Source of the DNA: Parietaria judaica
Taxonomy: Eukaryota; Streptophyta; Magnoliopsida; Rosales; Urticaceae
Direction: 5' to 3'
Assembly: GCA_954871525.1 (NCBI GenBank)
Contig: OX940864.1
Span: 22,686,001 to 22,750,000, forward strand
DNA: 64,000 nucleotides
The notes below the pieces were generated by a model that saw nothing but the letters and a program-made list of their open reading frames with translations, was not told the origin of the DNA and ran no database searches. The first letter of the stretch is position 1. Each line of letters starts with the position of its first letter. Made by a program: the position numbers and the translations under genes. This document shows positions 12,940 through 23,156 of this stretch, piece after piece.

Positions 12940-13697
12940 AAACTTGAAAAAAAAAATGTTACGTTTCTGATCCTCGTCAATGAAAAGCACCTCGTCCTGT
13001 AAGTTGAAGGAAACAAATTTACGTTTCTTTGGCTCGTTGGGGATTACAAAGGCGCAATGAAGAACTCCGTCCACCACGCCCTGCTCCATCTCCATTCGTC
13101 TTTCCCTGGCAGTTTCAAACACCCTACATTTCGCCAGGCGATTCTGCTTTTGTCGAACACTTGCACGCATATGAACGGATGATCCCGCTTGCCGAGGCAA
13201 CACCAGACGATCTTGTAGTCGTTGCTCGTGACGTCGAAGAAGAAACCTAACTCCGCATGGTGGTCATGAAAGTCAGGTGAGTAGGCTGGTGGAATGGGAA
13301 GATGTCTCGTCTGCCGAGTCGCCGGATTCCAAATCACGACTCGCGTCACGAGCGGCCCCTCGATCGAAAGGCAAAGCAAGCCGTTGGAGGATGCCACGAT
13401 TTCGAGGGGGAGGTTTTTAGGGTTGAGATGCGCCACATCGATACTCCGCACCATTTCGCCGTTGATCAGCATCAGTACCCACGATTATTTTCCCCGTTCT
13501 CCGACGGCAATCAGGATTAGTCCGTTTTTGGCCTGTCGATAGATTCTGTGACCGTCGATGAACGACGCGTCGCCGGATATGGCATCCCGCCAGATTTTCA
13601 ACACGCTCTTGAACCCCATCAGGTATTCTACCGGCAATTCCGGTAGGATGTCGAAGAAGACGAGGTCCCTGGGAAGGTGCTCCGAAGTGTTCTCCAT
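12940..13697 (-). pseudogene. F-box/FBA-type protein pseudogene
   Basis: The ATG at 13697 opens an N-terminal F-box (HLPRDLVFFDILPELPVEY, then FKSVLKIWRDAI), which in intact proteins binds SKP1 in SCF ubiquitin ligases. An in-frame TAA at 13485-13487 interrupts the frame. The same frame continues into an F-box-associated region with SSNGLLCLSIEG and VVIWNPATRQTRHLPIP. Near 13085-13100 homology jumps to another frame (GVVDGVLHCAFVIPNEP, then FNLQDEVLFIDEDQ), indicating an indel. The C-terminal half expected of FBA proteins fades after about 12940. A TATATAAA-type TATA box sits about 100 bp upstream of the start. It lies wholly inside the 12017-16425 TIR element, suggesting capture. Non-functional as read, unless the stop and the shift are assembly errors. 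Confidence 0.8.
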
Positions 13698-13790
13698 TGT
13701 AATTTTTAAAGAAAAAAAGAGGCTGAATATTGAGAGGATGATCGGAGAGAGATACAGATAATGATGAAATGCATAGAGATCAACTGCCCT

Positions 13791-13801
13791 CTTTATATAA
13801 A
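13791..13801 (-). promoter_or_regulatory. TATA box of the F-box pseudogene
   Basis: Minus-strand TTTATATAAAG about 95-105 bp upstream of the F-box start codon. Its presence suggests that promoter as well as coding sequence was captured. Confidence 0.4.
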
Positions 13802-13904
13802 CACTCGGACATGTGCGTTCAATAGCCCCTCCGTCGTTTGGGTTTTCCACGGCTACTCTAACTAGGCGACGCTTGAGACTTCCCATGCGTTTCAATAATC
13901 ATGC

Positions 13905-14360
13905 ACGAAAAGACCGAAGTCAGATATATGAATGACCGAATTCAAAATTATGGGTTTTAATTTCCAAGGGCTGCATTTATAACCTCGAAGTCGGGGAATA
14001 ATATTTCTGAGGTCGATGATATTAACCACCGAATTCAGATATAATTTATTAGGAGATTATAAATCTTCGCCTTCGTCTATTTTGATCTCGTAATCGATTA
14101 TGCAAATATTCGAATGCGGAGATAACAAATGTCCGAATTCGGAGATTCAAATATATGATCATGAGAGGTATTGATAACCGAGCATGGAAATACATGCATT
14201 TATAACCGTCATCATTTTTCTGACTTCGGTGATGAATGAGAGGACTGCAATTATATCCTCGAGGTCGGTGAGTCGTACTACCAAAGTCGGTGATTAAAGA
14301 TCCCGAAGTCGGTGATATAATTATACATTCGAGTCGGTGATATTTTCCTACTCGTAAATA
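13905..14360. repeat. degenerate CpG-rich array, segment 3
   Basis: Many variants of CCGAATTCGGAGAT and CGAAGTCGGTGAT between AT-rich spacers, continuing the pattern seen at 12125 and 15552. Confidence 0.55.
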
Positions 14361-15551
14361 AGCCTATGTCCGATTTTTCAATTTAATGTTGATTAATCTC
14401 AATTTTATATAAATGGTGAAAATAAATAAATAAAACATACATTTATAGCTAAATGATGAAAATACATAGGAAACATACAATTCATACATCGGAAAACTTT
14501 ACAACACAAATATACATTTTATATATCGGAAAACTTTACAACACGGATATACATTTCATACATCGGGAAACTTAACAATACGGATATACAATTCAGTTGC
14601 GATCACGTACCAACGTCACAATTGACGTGTCAGCTTATCGTCAAAAGCAATACTTTATGTGTCAGCTTATGATATTCAGTGAAAATTGAAATGCGATTAT
14701 CAGACACGTTCTGTATTGCTTCTCTGGCCGTGTGCGCCGCACATTCGAGAAGTTCTGGCTGATAAAATAAGATTATCACAAAGTCGTCCAACCTCTCAGA
14801 AGACCCCATTCTATGGTTCCTTCGAGGAGCTGACATATCCCATTCCAGGGTTCCTTTGAGAAGATGACTTGACCCATGCCGATAAGAACCTACTGATCTA
14901 GAGTGTGTAGTTGTCTTCTTCGACGGGCAACGTCATACTTCCCTCAGGAGCATCTGAATGCCTAAAATTACATTTATCCTATGCAGGCAGGTTGGGAGGG
15001 AATATCGACTTCGGTCGTATCCTAATCTATCCAATAAACGAGGTTGAACATATAAAATTTCTCGTCACTACTCAACCTGCAACCAAGTCAAGTGAGCACG
15101 ACAACGAGTACTCGTCCACCTCAAAGCCCACCCTTGAACTCCAAGGCAATGCCCGGCACACGAGACCAGCCTTGGCACCAGATCCGGCAGGGTGTTGATG
15201 CCAGGGAAAAGTAAGAATTTTCTCCTGTGCTTATTATTTTCCTGGTCTGACGTTAAATCCCATCCCGACGGATCGATGCCGTGCGCAACTGTGAGACTCC
15301 GCACACAAAATCATCAACTGAAACTGTGTGAGAAGATATCGTTGACCTACTATGTCGCGCGACGAAACGCGACATAGAGGTCTATGAGGAGAAATCACTG
15401 ACACACGATGTCAATGCCCGTCCCAGTACGTCGCCAGATCTGGAATAATGAAAAACAGTAAGACGTTAGTCGGGCAAAGAGACGCAGTTGGTTTTAAACA
15501 AAATTGTCATGCCAAAGAAGTCGGAGTTATAGATCTCTGAAATGTGGTTTA
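14361..15551. other. interior of the MULE-like element, no recognised gene
   Basis: Short frames occur on both strands but none shows a recognised domain. A small hairpin built on TATGTCGCG / CGCGACATA lies near 15350-15376. It may be captured host sequence that has decayed past recognition. Confidence 0.3.
14483..14596. repeat. 37-bp tandem repeat, three copies
   Basis: The motif ATCGGAAAACTTTACAACAC followed by ATATACATTT recurs at 14483, 14520 and 14557 with a regular 37-bp period and a few mismatches. Confidence 0.75.
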
Positions 15552-15950
15552 ATAACTTCCGATGTCGATGATGTTATCTACGAAGTCGGGGATAGCATCA
15601 CCCTCGACGTCGGGGTTAGAATCACCCTCGACGTCGGGGTTAGCATCACCCTCGACGTCGGGGTTATGATATTATCCCCGAAGTCGGGGATAGCAGTACC
15701 GAATTCGGAGTTATGGCGTTTTCTCCGAAGTCTGGGTTAGCATAGTCCACGACGTCCGGGATAAGTATCTCCGAACTCGGTGTATTAAATCACCGACCTA
15801 AGATATTGAAATGGTCACACACAGATCGAGGGTTGGTACAAAAAAATAAAACACTAACTTCGGAGATCTATAATCGAATGCGGGGTTACAAACCCCGACT
15901 TCGGGAGTAGCATCACCGAGTTCGATGTTGAGCATTCCGACTACGGTAGT
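15552..15950. repeat. CpG-rich array with a 24-bp core, segment 4
   Basis: Units starting at 15597, 15621 and 15645 are near-identical 24-mers (ATCACCCTCGACGTCGGGG plus a TTAG-type tail). Around them lie degenerate units such as CCCCGAAGTCGGGGATAG. The 24-bp unit is in frame with itself (eight codons, ITLDVGVS), but I see no reason to think it is translated. Confidence 0.8.
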
Positions 15951-16106
15951 GCTAACCACCGTGTCAAACCATACAATGTGGTGGTTCTACGCCCAGATCT
16001 ATGGTTTCCATGCCCTAAAAGCAAGTAATGGACAAAAAAAAAAGAGGTTAGGGTTTCGGATGCTTATAGTGGCGGCGGAGGAAGGGCATTTTCGTGGCTT
16101 TTTGCG

Positions 16107-16133
16107 ACGGCGACGGCGACGGCGACGGCGACG
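16107..16133. repeat. (CGACGG)n microsatellite
   Basis: A run of four to five GACGGC units near the right end of the MULE-like element. It creates an apparent poly-arginine frame that I consider spurious. Confidence 0.8.
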
Positions 16134-16434
16134 AGTTGAGGAACACGAGCGTCTGGCCCACCTCGAAACTTTAATGGTCCCCTCGTTGGAGAGATTCTCG
16201 GATCCAAACAAGTAGAAGTGGTCATTCCCACGAAGAGAATGTTAGCTAATAAAGAATTAATCAAAAGAAAAGCGTGGTCCCAAAACTAGGGTTTTTTCGT
16301 TATATACTCAATCTCAGGAGCAAAAAGAGAAGAAAATAGTGAACATCACTAATTTTTGAATTTTGGGACATTCATTACCAAGATTCGAATTTTACGTACT
16401 TTCATCACTAGATAATGAATTTTCCCTTTTAATT

Positions 16435-17017
16435 CTTCTTATAAGTAGGATAAAGTATTAATAATTAATGCCATTTAATTTTCATTCACTCTCCATTAGT
16501 CAAATGCTACATGGCGTCAAGTTGGCCGCCACATGGCATACCACGTGGCCACGTGACAATTCAATTCTTTAACTTTTTTAATTCTTCAAGTTTTTCTAAA
16601 ATCAATTATAAATAATTATTAATTGTTTTTATAATAATTTTGATATTCAAGAACGGATGGCTATTAAGATAATAAAAATTTAAGAACTGAAATTGGAATT
16701 TTGGATTCAGTATTTTAAAACATACCTCAAAAATCTGTTATTTTTACACGGATTAAAATACCCACGTATTTTTTAATTTCGAGTAAAACAAAATATTGAG
16801 TATATTTTGTATTTTGAGAAATTCAATCCGGGTATTTCAATCTAGGTAATGAATTGTAGACTAGGTCCAAAAGAAAAATGGTTTTGGGGTATGCACAAAA
16901 TACTATGGTGTTCAAATTTTTTGTTCCTAAAATTTTATTATCCGGACCCATTTTGTTTGTCAAATATTGAAATTATAATAAAAGAATTAGCAATTAATTA
17001 TAAGTATCCCTCTTGTA
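16435..17017. other. AT-rich spacer with CACGTGG motifs
   Basis: No gene. A stretch at 16500-16560 has overlapping CCACGTGGCCACGTGA motifs, resembling the ends of the MULE MITEs further right. The remainder is AT-rich. Confidence 0.4.
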
Positions 17018-19244
17018 CTTGTAAGTAGAGTTGAAACTCGCGACGTCGCGACTCGTAGCGACGGAATCGCCAAAAATCGCGACTATTCCGGTCGCGACGC
17101 ATCGCGACGCCGCATGTCGCGGTGATTCGCGATTTCTCGCGACTTTCTGGGCTTTTTTTCGGGCAAAAGTACCTGTTTTCTTGATTTTTTTTTTAAATAC
17201 TTTTTACACGAATTTAATTATAAAACTTTATTAATTATTTCAAAATTATATGTAAGTAAGTTAATTATTTAAATTTTTTTATCTATATTTTTTTCAAAAT
17301 TAATATTTAAGTATGTTATAACTTATTATTTTGTAACATATTAAGAATCTTGATTTTTATTGTTAATTTTTAAGTTGTAACATATGTTAATAAATATTAG
17401 TTTGTAACATATTAATAATTTTGTCACATCGAACTCGGCTGAATCGTCGTCGAACCGTAGGCCGTAGTACCGCTTAACTTCTTCCGGTGCGCCTTCCGGT
17501 ATGTCCGCCCGTGCCGGTCCCGTACTGGATTCCCCTGCTTCCCCGCGATCTATCCGTTGCTTGAGTCTCCGGCTAAACGCTAGTCCCGTCTTCGTTGGGC
17601 TTTCCATCACCGTCCTTTGCTCTTCCTGTGCGTTGTACTGTGGGAACCGGACGTCGTATTCACTGTACCATGCAAAAAAGGCTTCATTGACAACGTTAAT
17701 ATAGGTCCGGTAATCCACCCCGATGTTTTCCCCGCAGGCTAACATCATTGCCCCCCAAGTAAACGAAAAACGAGGATCAAGTATAGCACCGAAGCAAAAC
17801 GAAAACGGGGGTGGATCCCAGTAAGTTTGGTATTTTGCAATCATTCCCGGAATAAGGGGAGAAATAATAGGGTCATTTGAAAATTCTTGAAAAGCACACG
17901 TAATTTGGTAAAGACCCGAAAGACCATGATTTAAAGAGGGTCTTTTTTGGTTTGAAAAATTTAGAGTAATAGCGTAAAAGGGTTTTAGGAATTGGGTAAA
18001 TTTCTGGGCCGTTTCCCATTCCGCCTCCTTGATCCACGCCTGGGGCTCGAGTTCCATTCCGAGGAAGTGGTCTAAGGGCAGCCTCTGTCTACACACAACT
18101 AAAACCATTAGATACGTAGAGTTCCAACGTGTATTATTGTCTAAACCGAACTTGTTAGCTTTATGATTGTGGTCTTTACAAAATTTTCTCCACCTACTGG
18201 TGGTTTGAGGATGCCGGATCCAATCAACAATGCCGCGTATTTTATCAACATGTCTTGCAATTTGATGTTCGCCCGTTCGTGCAATTAAATTTATAATGTG
18301 ACAAGCACAGCGTTGATGTAAAATATTTTTAAATGGCGAACCGGGCAAACTAGATTCCAAGATTAAAATGGCGGCGTTGCTGTTTGCGGCATTGTCTAAG
18401 GTAATGGAAATTACCCGGTTTTGTAAACCCCAATCATTAAATAATGCAATTAATTTATCGGCAATGTTTTGTCCGGTATGACGACCCTCGAATGGCGATA
18501 GATTTAAAAGCCTTTGACATGGATTCCACTCGTCGTCTACGTAATGGGCGGTCAGACTCAAATAGTCGTTTAAACTTGGACCGCTCCACAGGTCGGTGGT
18601 AAAAGCGACGTTTATGCTAAACATTTTAAACAAAATCGACCAAAAGGTTTTTTTGCATAGCATATGCGGTTTCCATGTCTTGGGTATAAGTTGTACGGGA
18701 AAACTGCTGGTACATCGGATTAATCCTTTACATATATCGGGTATGATTGGGATTTTCGACAAAACTCAGCGGCACGCCCGTAGAAATTATCCATTCGAGG
18801 GTCCATTTCCGTAAATTAACTGCAGAAAGAGCACTTACCTGTGCTGTGTTTACCTCTTCAAGCCCCCCGGTCGGGAAGCATGCTCTTGCGTGTCTTTTCA
18901 AGTAGCCGGTTCCGAGGTCACCCATCGCGTCTAGTACTTTGCCGTATTTTTTGCACTAGGCGAGTTTAATGCGTTGGCCATCCTCCAACCGCCGATCTTC
19001 GTGAAAAAATTGCCATATGGGGGCAGTGTTTGGTCGTCCCCACGCCAAGGCCGAAGGAGTTGCTCTGTTAAAACAAAAGAATATTACAAGAGTTTAATAT
19101 TAAATTAAGTATTACAAAAAAGATTACAATTATTAAATTTTAATATTAATCATATTAATTTAATTAAATTTCATATAGTTAATTAAAAGAGTTAACGAAT
19201 TTAAAAATGGTATTTTCTATGTGTGGAAATCATTATCAGGCTCT

Positions 19245-19370
19245 TTTTGACGGAACTCCCCGAGGTTCCACGGCCAGATCGACTGGAAAGGATGCTATGA
19301 TCTCGCTTTAGGCCCAAGCTTTTCTAGACAGAACTCCCCGAGGTTCCCAGGCTAGCTTGGAGGAGATTGC
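19245..19370. repeat. diverged duplication in the element A intron
   Basis: GAACTCCCCGAGGTTCC occurs twice about 75 bp apart, each preceded by GAC and followed by a related flank. Confidence 0.6.
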
Positions 19371-19539
19371 AAAGCAAACCTTATTTAAAAACCAATCTTT
19401 CTAAGACACCGTATTCCATTAAGAACTTTATAATAATCACCACACATACAAATTACCTTTTTTAAATTCGTTAACTTATTTAAGTAACTATTTAAAGTTT
19501 AATTAAATTAATATGATTAATTGATTATTAACTAACAAA

Positions 19540-19796
19540 AAATCTCAAGAAAATCGTTTCTGATGTGGAAGATCAGTCGGAACCGCAACCACATAGCATA
19601 CTAAGACTTTCAAAAGACGTGACAAATTAATATAATTAAACTAAAATAATTAAACTAAAATAATCAAACTAAAAAAATTAAACGAAATTAATTAATTAAA
19701 ATAATATGATTAAATGATTATTAAATCTCAAGAAATTTGTTTCTGATGTGGAAGATCAGTCGGAACCGCAACCACAGAGCATACTAAGACTTTCAA
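19540..19796. repeat. 183-bp-spaced duplication in the element A intron
   Basis: A block of more than 50 bp beginning CTGATGTGGAAGATCAGTCG occurs at about 19560 and again at about 19743 with only a few mismatches, separated by AT-rich sequence. The equivalent intron region of element B lacks it. Confidence 0.75.
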
Positions 19797-20949
19797 GTGA
19801 TTATTAATTATTAATTATTATTTATTACTAAGTACTAACTTATTAATTAATAAATATTAATAATTAATGAAATAAAAAAATGAATAAAGGTTATTACCCG
19901 GTTGAAGGACGTCGAGCACGTCGAGGACGGGCAACGGAGGCTTCACCGCTATCTTGATTGGAAGGTAGAGGAGAACCGCGGTTGTAAACCCCAACATTTG
20001 AACCATGGACCGAGGGCGCCGTTTGAAAGTCGTCGGGATCGGCATCGTCGGGACGTTGAGTTTCTTCGGGATCGGCACCTTCGGGACGTTGAGATTCGTA
20101 ATCGGCGTGTGGTTGAAACATGAGATTGAAAAAAGGATAGTTATTTCCCCCCTACATTGAGCCACCGCGTCGACCCATTCTCGGGACACACGTTCGGGGT
20201 TGGCGTGTTGTTGGGCCACCGCCCGGACTAGACTAGGTCTTAGAGACCGTACTGTATCATCGGGATAATTTGGATTGGGAGGGGAGGGAAATATTTCTTC
20301 GGGTAGCATAACGAGAATGTAGTCGTCGGGCGTAGGCTGCGATGTTCCCCTAGTTTAAATTGGGGTTGCAAATTCCTAGCCGTCCTTCGACCCCCGGAAC
20401 TACCGCCGCTTCTTCGAGACATAATGACTAGAAAATAAGAACTTTAGAACTTTAGAACTTGGGAACTTTAGAGCTTGAGAGCTAAAAAAACTTAGAGAAT
20501 TGAGAGAATTTGAGAGAGAGGTGGGAGATTGTTGGTGAGGAAGTGAGGGAGAATGAGGTGGTATTTATAGGGACTGAGGAGAGAGTGGGGTGGGTGAATA
20601 ATTGTGAGGACAAAGTGGGTGAAAAAAATTATGAAATTTGAAATTTTAGGGTTGAAATTCGAGTAAAGTGGGTAATAATTGTGGTTGGGGAATAAATTTC
20701 GGGTAAAAATTGGGTTATTTTCGCCACCAACAAACACAAATTCTCACAACCCTCGGATCGCTGACGTGACGAGATCCTGGCCATCCATCGCTTCACGCGG
20801 ATCGAGCCCCAGCCGTCGCGATTCGGCCACGTGGTCGCGACTGGTCGCGATTCTGGCCCTGCGATCGCGACGCGTCGCGATTCCCCACAAAACGTCGCGA
20901 CGATCGCGACTGGCCCAAGGAAGTCGCCAACTGCAGCTCTACTTGTAAG

Positions 20950-21965
20950 CAAGGTTTAAAATGCCGCTTGCCGTTTTCGTTTCGAATTTTTCGTTTTACG
21001 GATATATCGCTTGCTGATGGGTATGTCGATGGGCAAATGGTAAAAAAAGGGCATGTCGTTTACCGGATTTATCGCATTTTTCAAATGGGCATACCGCTTG
21101 CCGATGGATATGCCGACGGATATTCTGTAAAAAATTTTGAGTATTTAAGCATGATATTTATATAGGTTCAAAACTACATATTTAATAAATACAAGACATA
21201 ATTGTATACAACAAAACACATTTGTAACTTAAATATGTAGGTGTGAAATGTATAATGTAAAATCACATTATTAGTTGATAATATCATACCACAAAACATA
21301 TGTTAAATTATTAAGTGTATATGTATAATATTAATATTAGTTGAAGTGTATAATATTAAATGAATATACATATTAAGTGTATATGTATGTTAGATGAAGT
21401 TAATATGTATGTTAAGTGTATAATATTATTTGAACTTCTCGAAATTTGACACCTTGATTTGAAGTGTGTAATATTAAGTTAAATTATTAAGTGAAGTGTA
21501 TGTGTATGTGTATGTGTATGTTAAGTGTGAATGTGTGATATTAGTTGAATAACAAAAGTCCCACATTGATAGATAATAAGAGTTTGGTGATGTTTATATA
21601 CCAAATATTAGGGACAAGGGCTTGGGCCCTTAGGGTCATAGGATTTTGTGGATGGGGGAGGACTCACACAAATGTACTACCACACGCGCGCGCCGCCGCC
21701 GGCCGAGCCGGGGTGGGGTGGGACCAAAAAATTAATTGGTATTTTTGCCGAAATCTACCAATAGTTTAATTTTTTTCAAAATTCCAGTCATTTTTCGCTA
21801 GTTTTATGAGTAAAAACGAAAAACGACATTCCTTCGACGTGCCCATTCGAATTTCGCGGCATTTGGGAAAACGACAGCGGCACGGCAAGGATTTCGTTTC
21901 GGTAGTCTCCGGAAAACGAAAATCGGCGCGATTTTCGAGCGAAATTCGCGGCATTTCGCACCTTG
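20950..21965. mobile_element. 1.0-kb non-autonomous hAT-like element D
   Basis: Starts CAAGGTTTAAAATGCCGC and ends GCGGCATTTCGCACCTTG, an inverted pair. It is flanked by CTTGTAAG at 20942-20949 (shared with element A) and 21966-21973. No transposase is seen. Both ends carry repeated CGTTTTCG and GCCGATGG-type motifs. The central part is AT-rich, with a GC-rich block at 21680-21720. Confidence 0.8.
21558..21600 (+). promoter_or_regulatory. possible snRNA-type promoter (USE plus TATA)
   Basis: GTCCCACATTG at 21558-21568 differs by one base from the plant upstream sequence element RTCCCACATCG. TTTATATA begins at 21593, exactly 24 bp beyond the USE. That spacing is the one used by RNA polymerase III snRNA genes in plants. 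The downstream sequence does not look like U6, U3 or 7SL RNA. It could equally be a fragment of a common plant repeat that carries a CCCACATTG motif. Confidence 0.3.
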
Positions 21966-21973
21966 CTTGTAAG

Positions 21974-22412
21974 TAAGGATACAGAGATAAAGTATCCCCT
22001 TGCACAATGATGTTACACTAGCGGATTTTAAGTAGAAACAACTTACTCCAACTTTTTAAACCAAATTATATTGTTTAGAATTTAGACATCTAAAACGACA
22101 ATGTTTATTTTTTTTATTTATTTCGAATATTCAATAGCTCTATACTATTTGTTTCGATTTTAGCTGTTTCCGATTCTAATGTTGTAATTTATGCAGGTAG
22201 TGTTAATTAATTTATGAAAATGTTGAAATTCAAACAAAATAAAAAAGTATGCAAATGTTTTTCTTCTTCTTCTATATAATTGTAAAAATAAAATAAAGTA
22301 AAGAGTTTAATCCATATCGCGAAGGTACACATATCAAGAACGTGTATAAGCTTTTTCAAAGGTTATAGGAATCTCTCAATTAAAACAACAAAACAAAATA
22401 AAAGTCAGTTTT
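21974..22412. other. AT-rich spacer
   Basis: No gene or clear repeat is seen between hAT element D and the solo LTR. Confidence 0.45.
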
Positions 22413-23151
22413 TGTTGGGTTTTTCTAAGATATTCCGCATCTCCAGAAGCGGAAATTTCGTAGAATCCTAGAAAACAATACAATCGAGATGACATAGCTA
22501 AATCAAGATAATACATACCGGTTTGAGAATATATTCTCTACAGAACACTTTCTTACTTTATCTCCGGTCAAATCTCCACGCTGTACGCGCCGTTGATGAT
22601 GCGCCTAGCTTTTCTTTACGCTCCACGTCGATCACAAGCCGCTCAAATGTTCGGCCTCTACGTAGTCCACCACGTCGACAATCGGAACACCTTTATGGCC
22701 GGAAATCACCCTCTCCGAATACTAGTTCTTCGAGGATGATTAGAACACGAACAAGACTCTCGGGGATAGTAGAACTTGAGCTTTCTCTCTCTTTGAATAG
22801 TGTTGTGAATAGTAATCCGTGAATAGTGTTTTGGTGGTGATGAGAGAATGGCTTGCTTGAGTTCTCTATTTATAGGGAGAGGAGAATCATCTCCATTAAT
22901 GAGAATAATCACCATTAAGGAGAATGATCTCCATTAATGTGTATCTCATGTAATTAGTAAGTTTTCTTATTATGAAGATCTCATCTTATTAAGGAAAGAG
23001 ATACATGTAATTAATATATTGATTAGTCAACTATATTGATTACGCATGATTCTATAATTAATACCATGATCAATCTCATAAACTCACGTGAACCTTTATG
23101 GAAGGTCCAATCCCAAATCTTCGAGTACTTATACCGCAAAAATCTCTTACA
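22413..23151 (-). mobile_element. probable solo LTR
   Basis: Read on the minus strand, it begins TGTAAGAGATTTTTGCGG and ends AACCCAACA, giving TG...CA termini. A TATAAATAG box lies at 22865-22873, placed as expected for an LTR promoter. Flanks GTTTT (22408-22412) and ATTTT (23152-23156) could be a 5-bp target duplication with one mismatch. No gag or pol sequence lies on either side. Copia-like by texture, but the lineage is not established. Confidence 0.6.
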
Positions 23152-23156
23152 ATTTT

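Larger units (their letters stand above)
12017..16425. mobile_element. 4.4-kb MULE-like element carrying an F-box pseudogene
   Basis: Terminal inverted repeats of about 95 bp: the left end reads GGAAAAATTC then TATCTAGTGATGAAAGTA, and the right end is its reverse complement with some mismatches. Flanks GTTTTAATT (12008-12016) and CTTTTAATT (16426-16434) form a 9-bp duplication with one mismatch, typical of Mutator-like elements. No MULE transposase is visible. Cargo: a CACTA terminus (12334), an F-box pseudogene (about 12940-13697) and several CpG-rich degenerate arrays. This fits a Pack-MULE or composite element. Confidence 0.75.
17425..20422 (-). pseudogene. hAT transposase, decayed and C-terminally truncated (element A)
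   Basis: Exon 1 starts at 20422 (MSRRSGGSSGGRR) and is broken by frameshifts relative to the copy at 44987. Exon 2 follows an acceptor at about 19065. It encodes a BED zinc finger whose line has a stop just before CKKYGKVLDAMGDL, then a frameshift near 18730-18760. The hAT catalytic core then runs to 17425 with FTTDLWSG (first catalytic Asp), ITLDNAANSN (second Asp), the QRCACHIINLIA motif and RWNSTYLM. The frame passes from EFDV straight into 3' non-coding sequence, so the C-terminal hAT dimerisation region with the catalytic Glu is absent. Non-functional as read. Confidence 0.85.
17026..20941 (-). mobile_element. 3.9-kb hAT element A
   Basis: Starts TAGAGTTG and ends CAGCTCTA, imperfect short TIRs of the same family as the 852 MITE. 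Flanked by perfect 8-bp CTTGTAAG duplications at 17018-17025 and 20942-20949. Both ends carry clusters of TCGCGAC-type motifs (17038-17150 and 20815-20935). It contains a two-exon, decayed hAT transposase on the minus strand, with an intron holding two internal duplications. Confidence 0.92.

Noticed and set aside
15925..16215. Plus-strand frame with a poly-arginine run
   Set aside because: The run is the GACGGC microsatellite, and nothing else in the frame is conserved.
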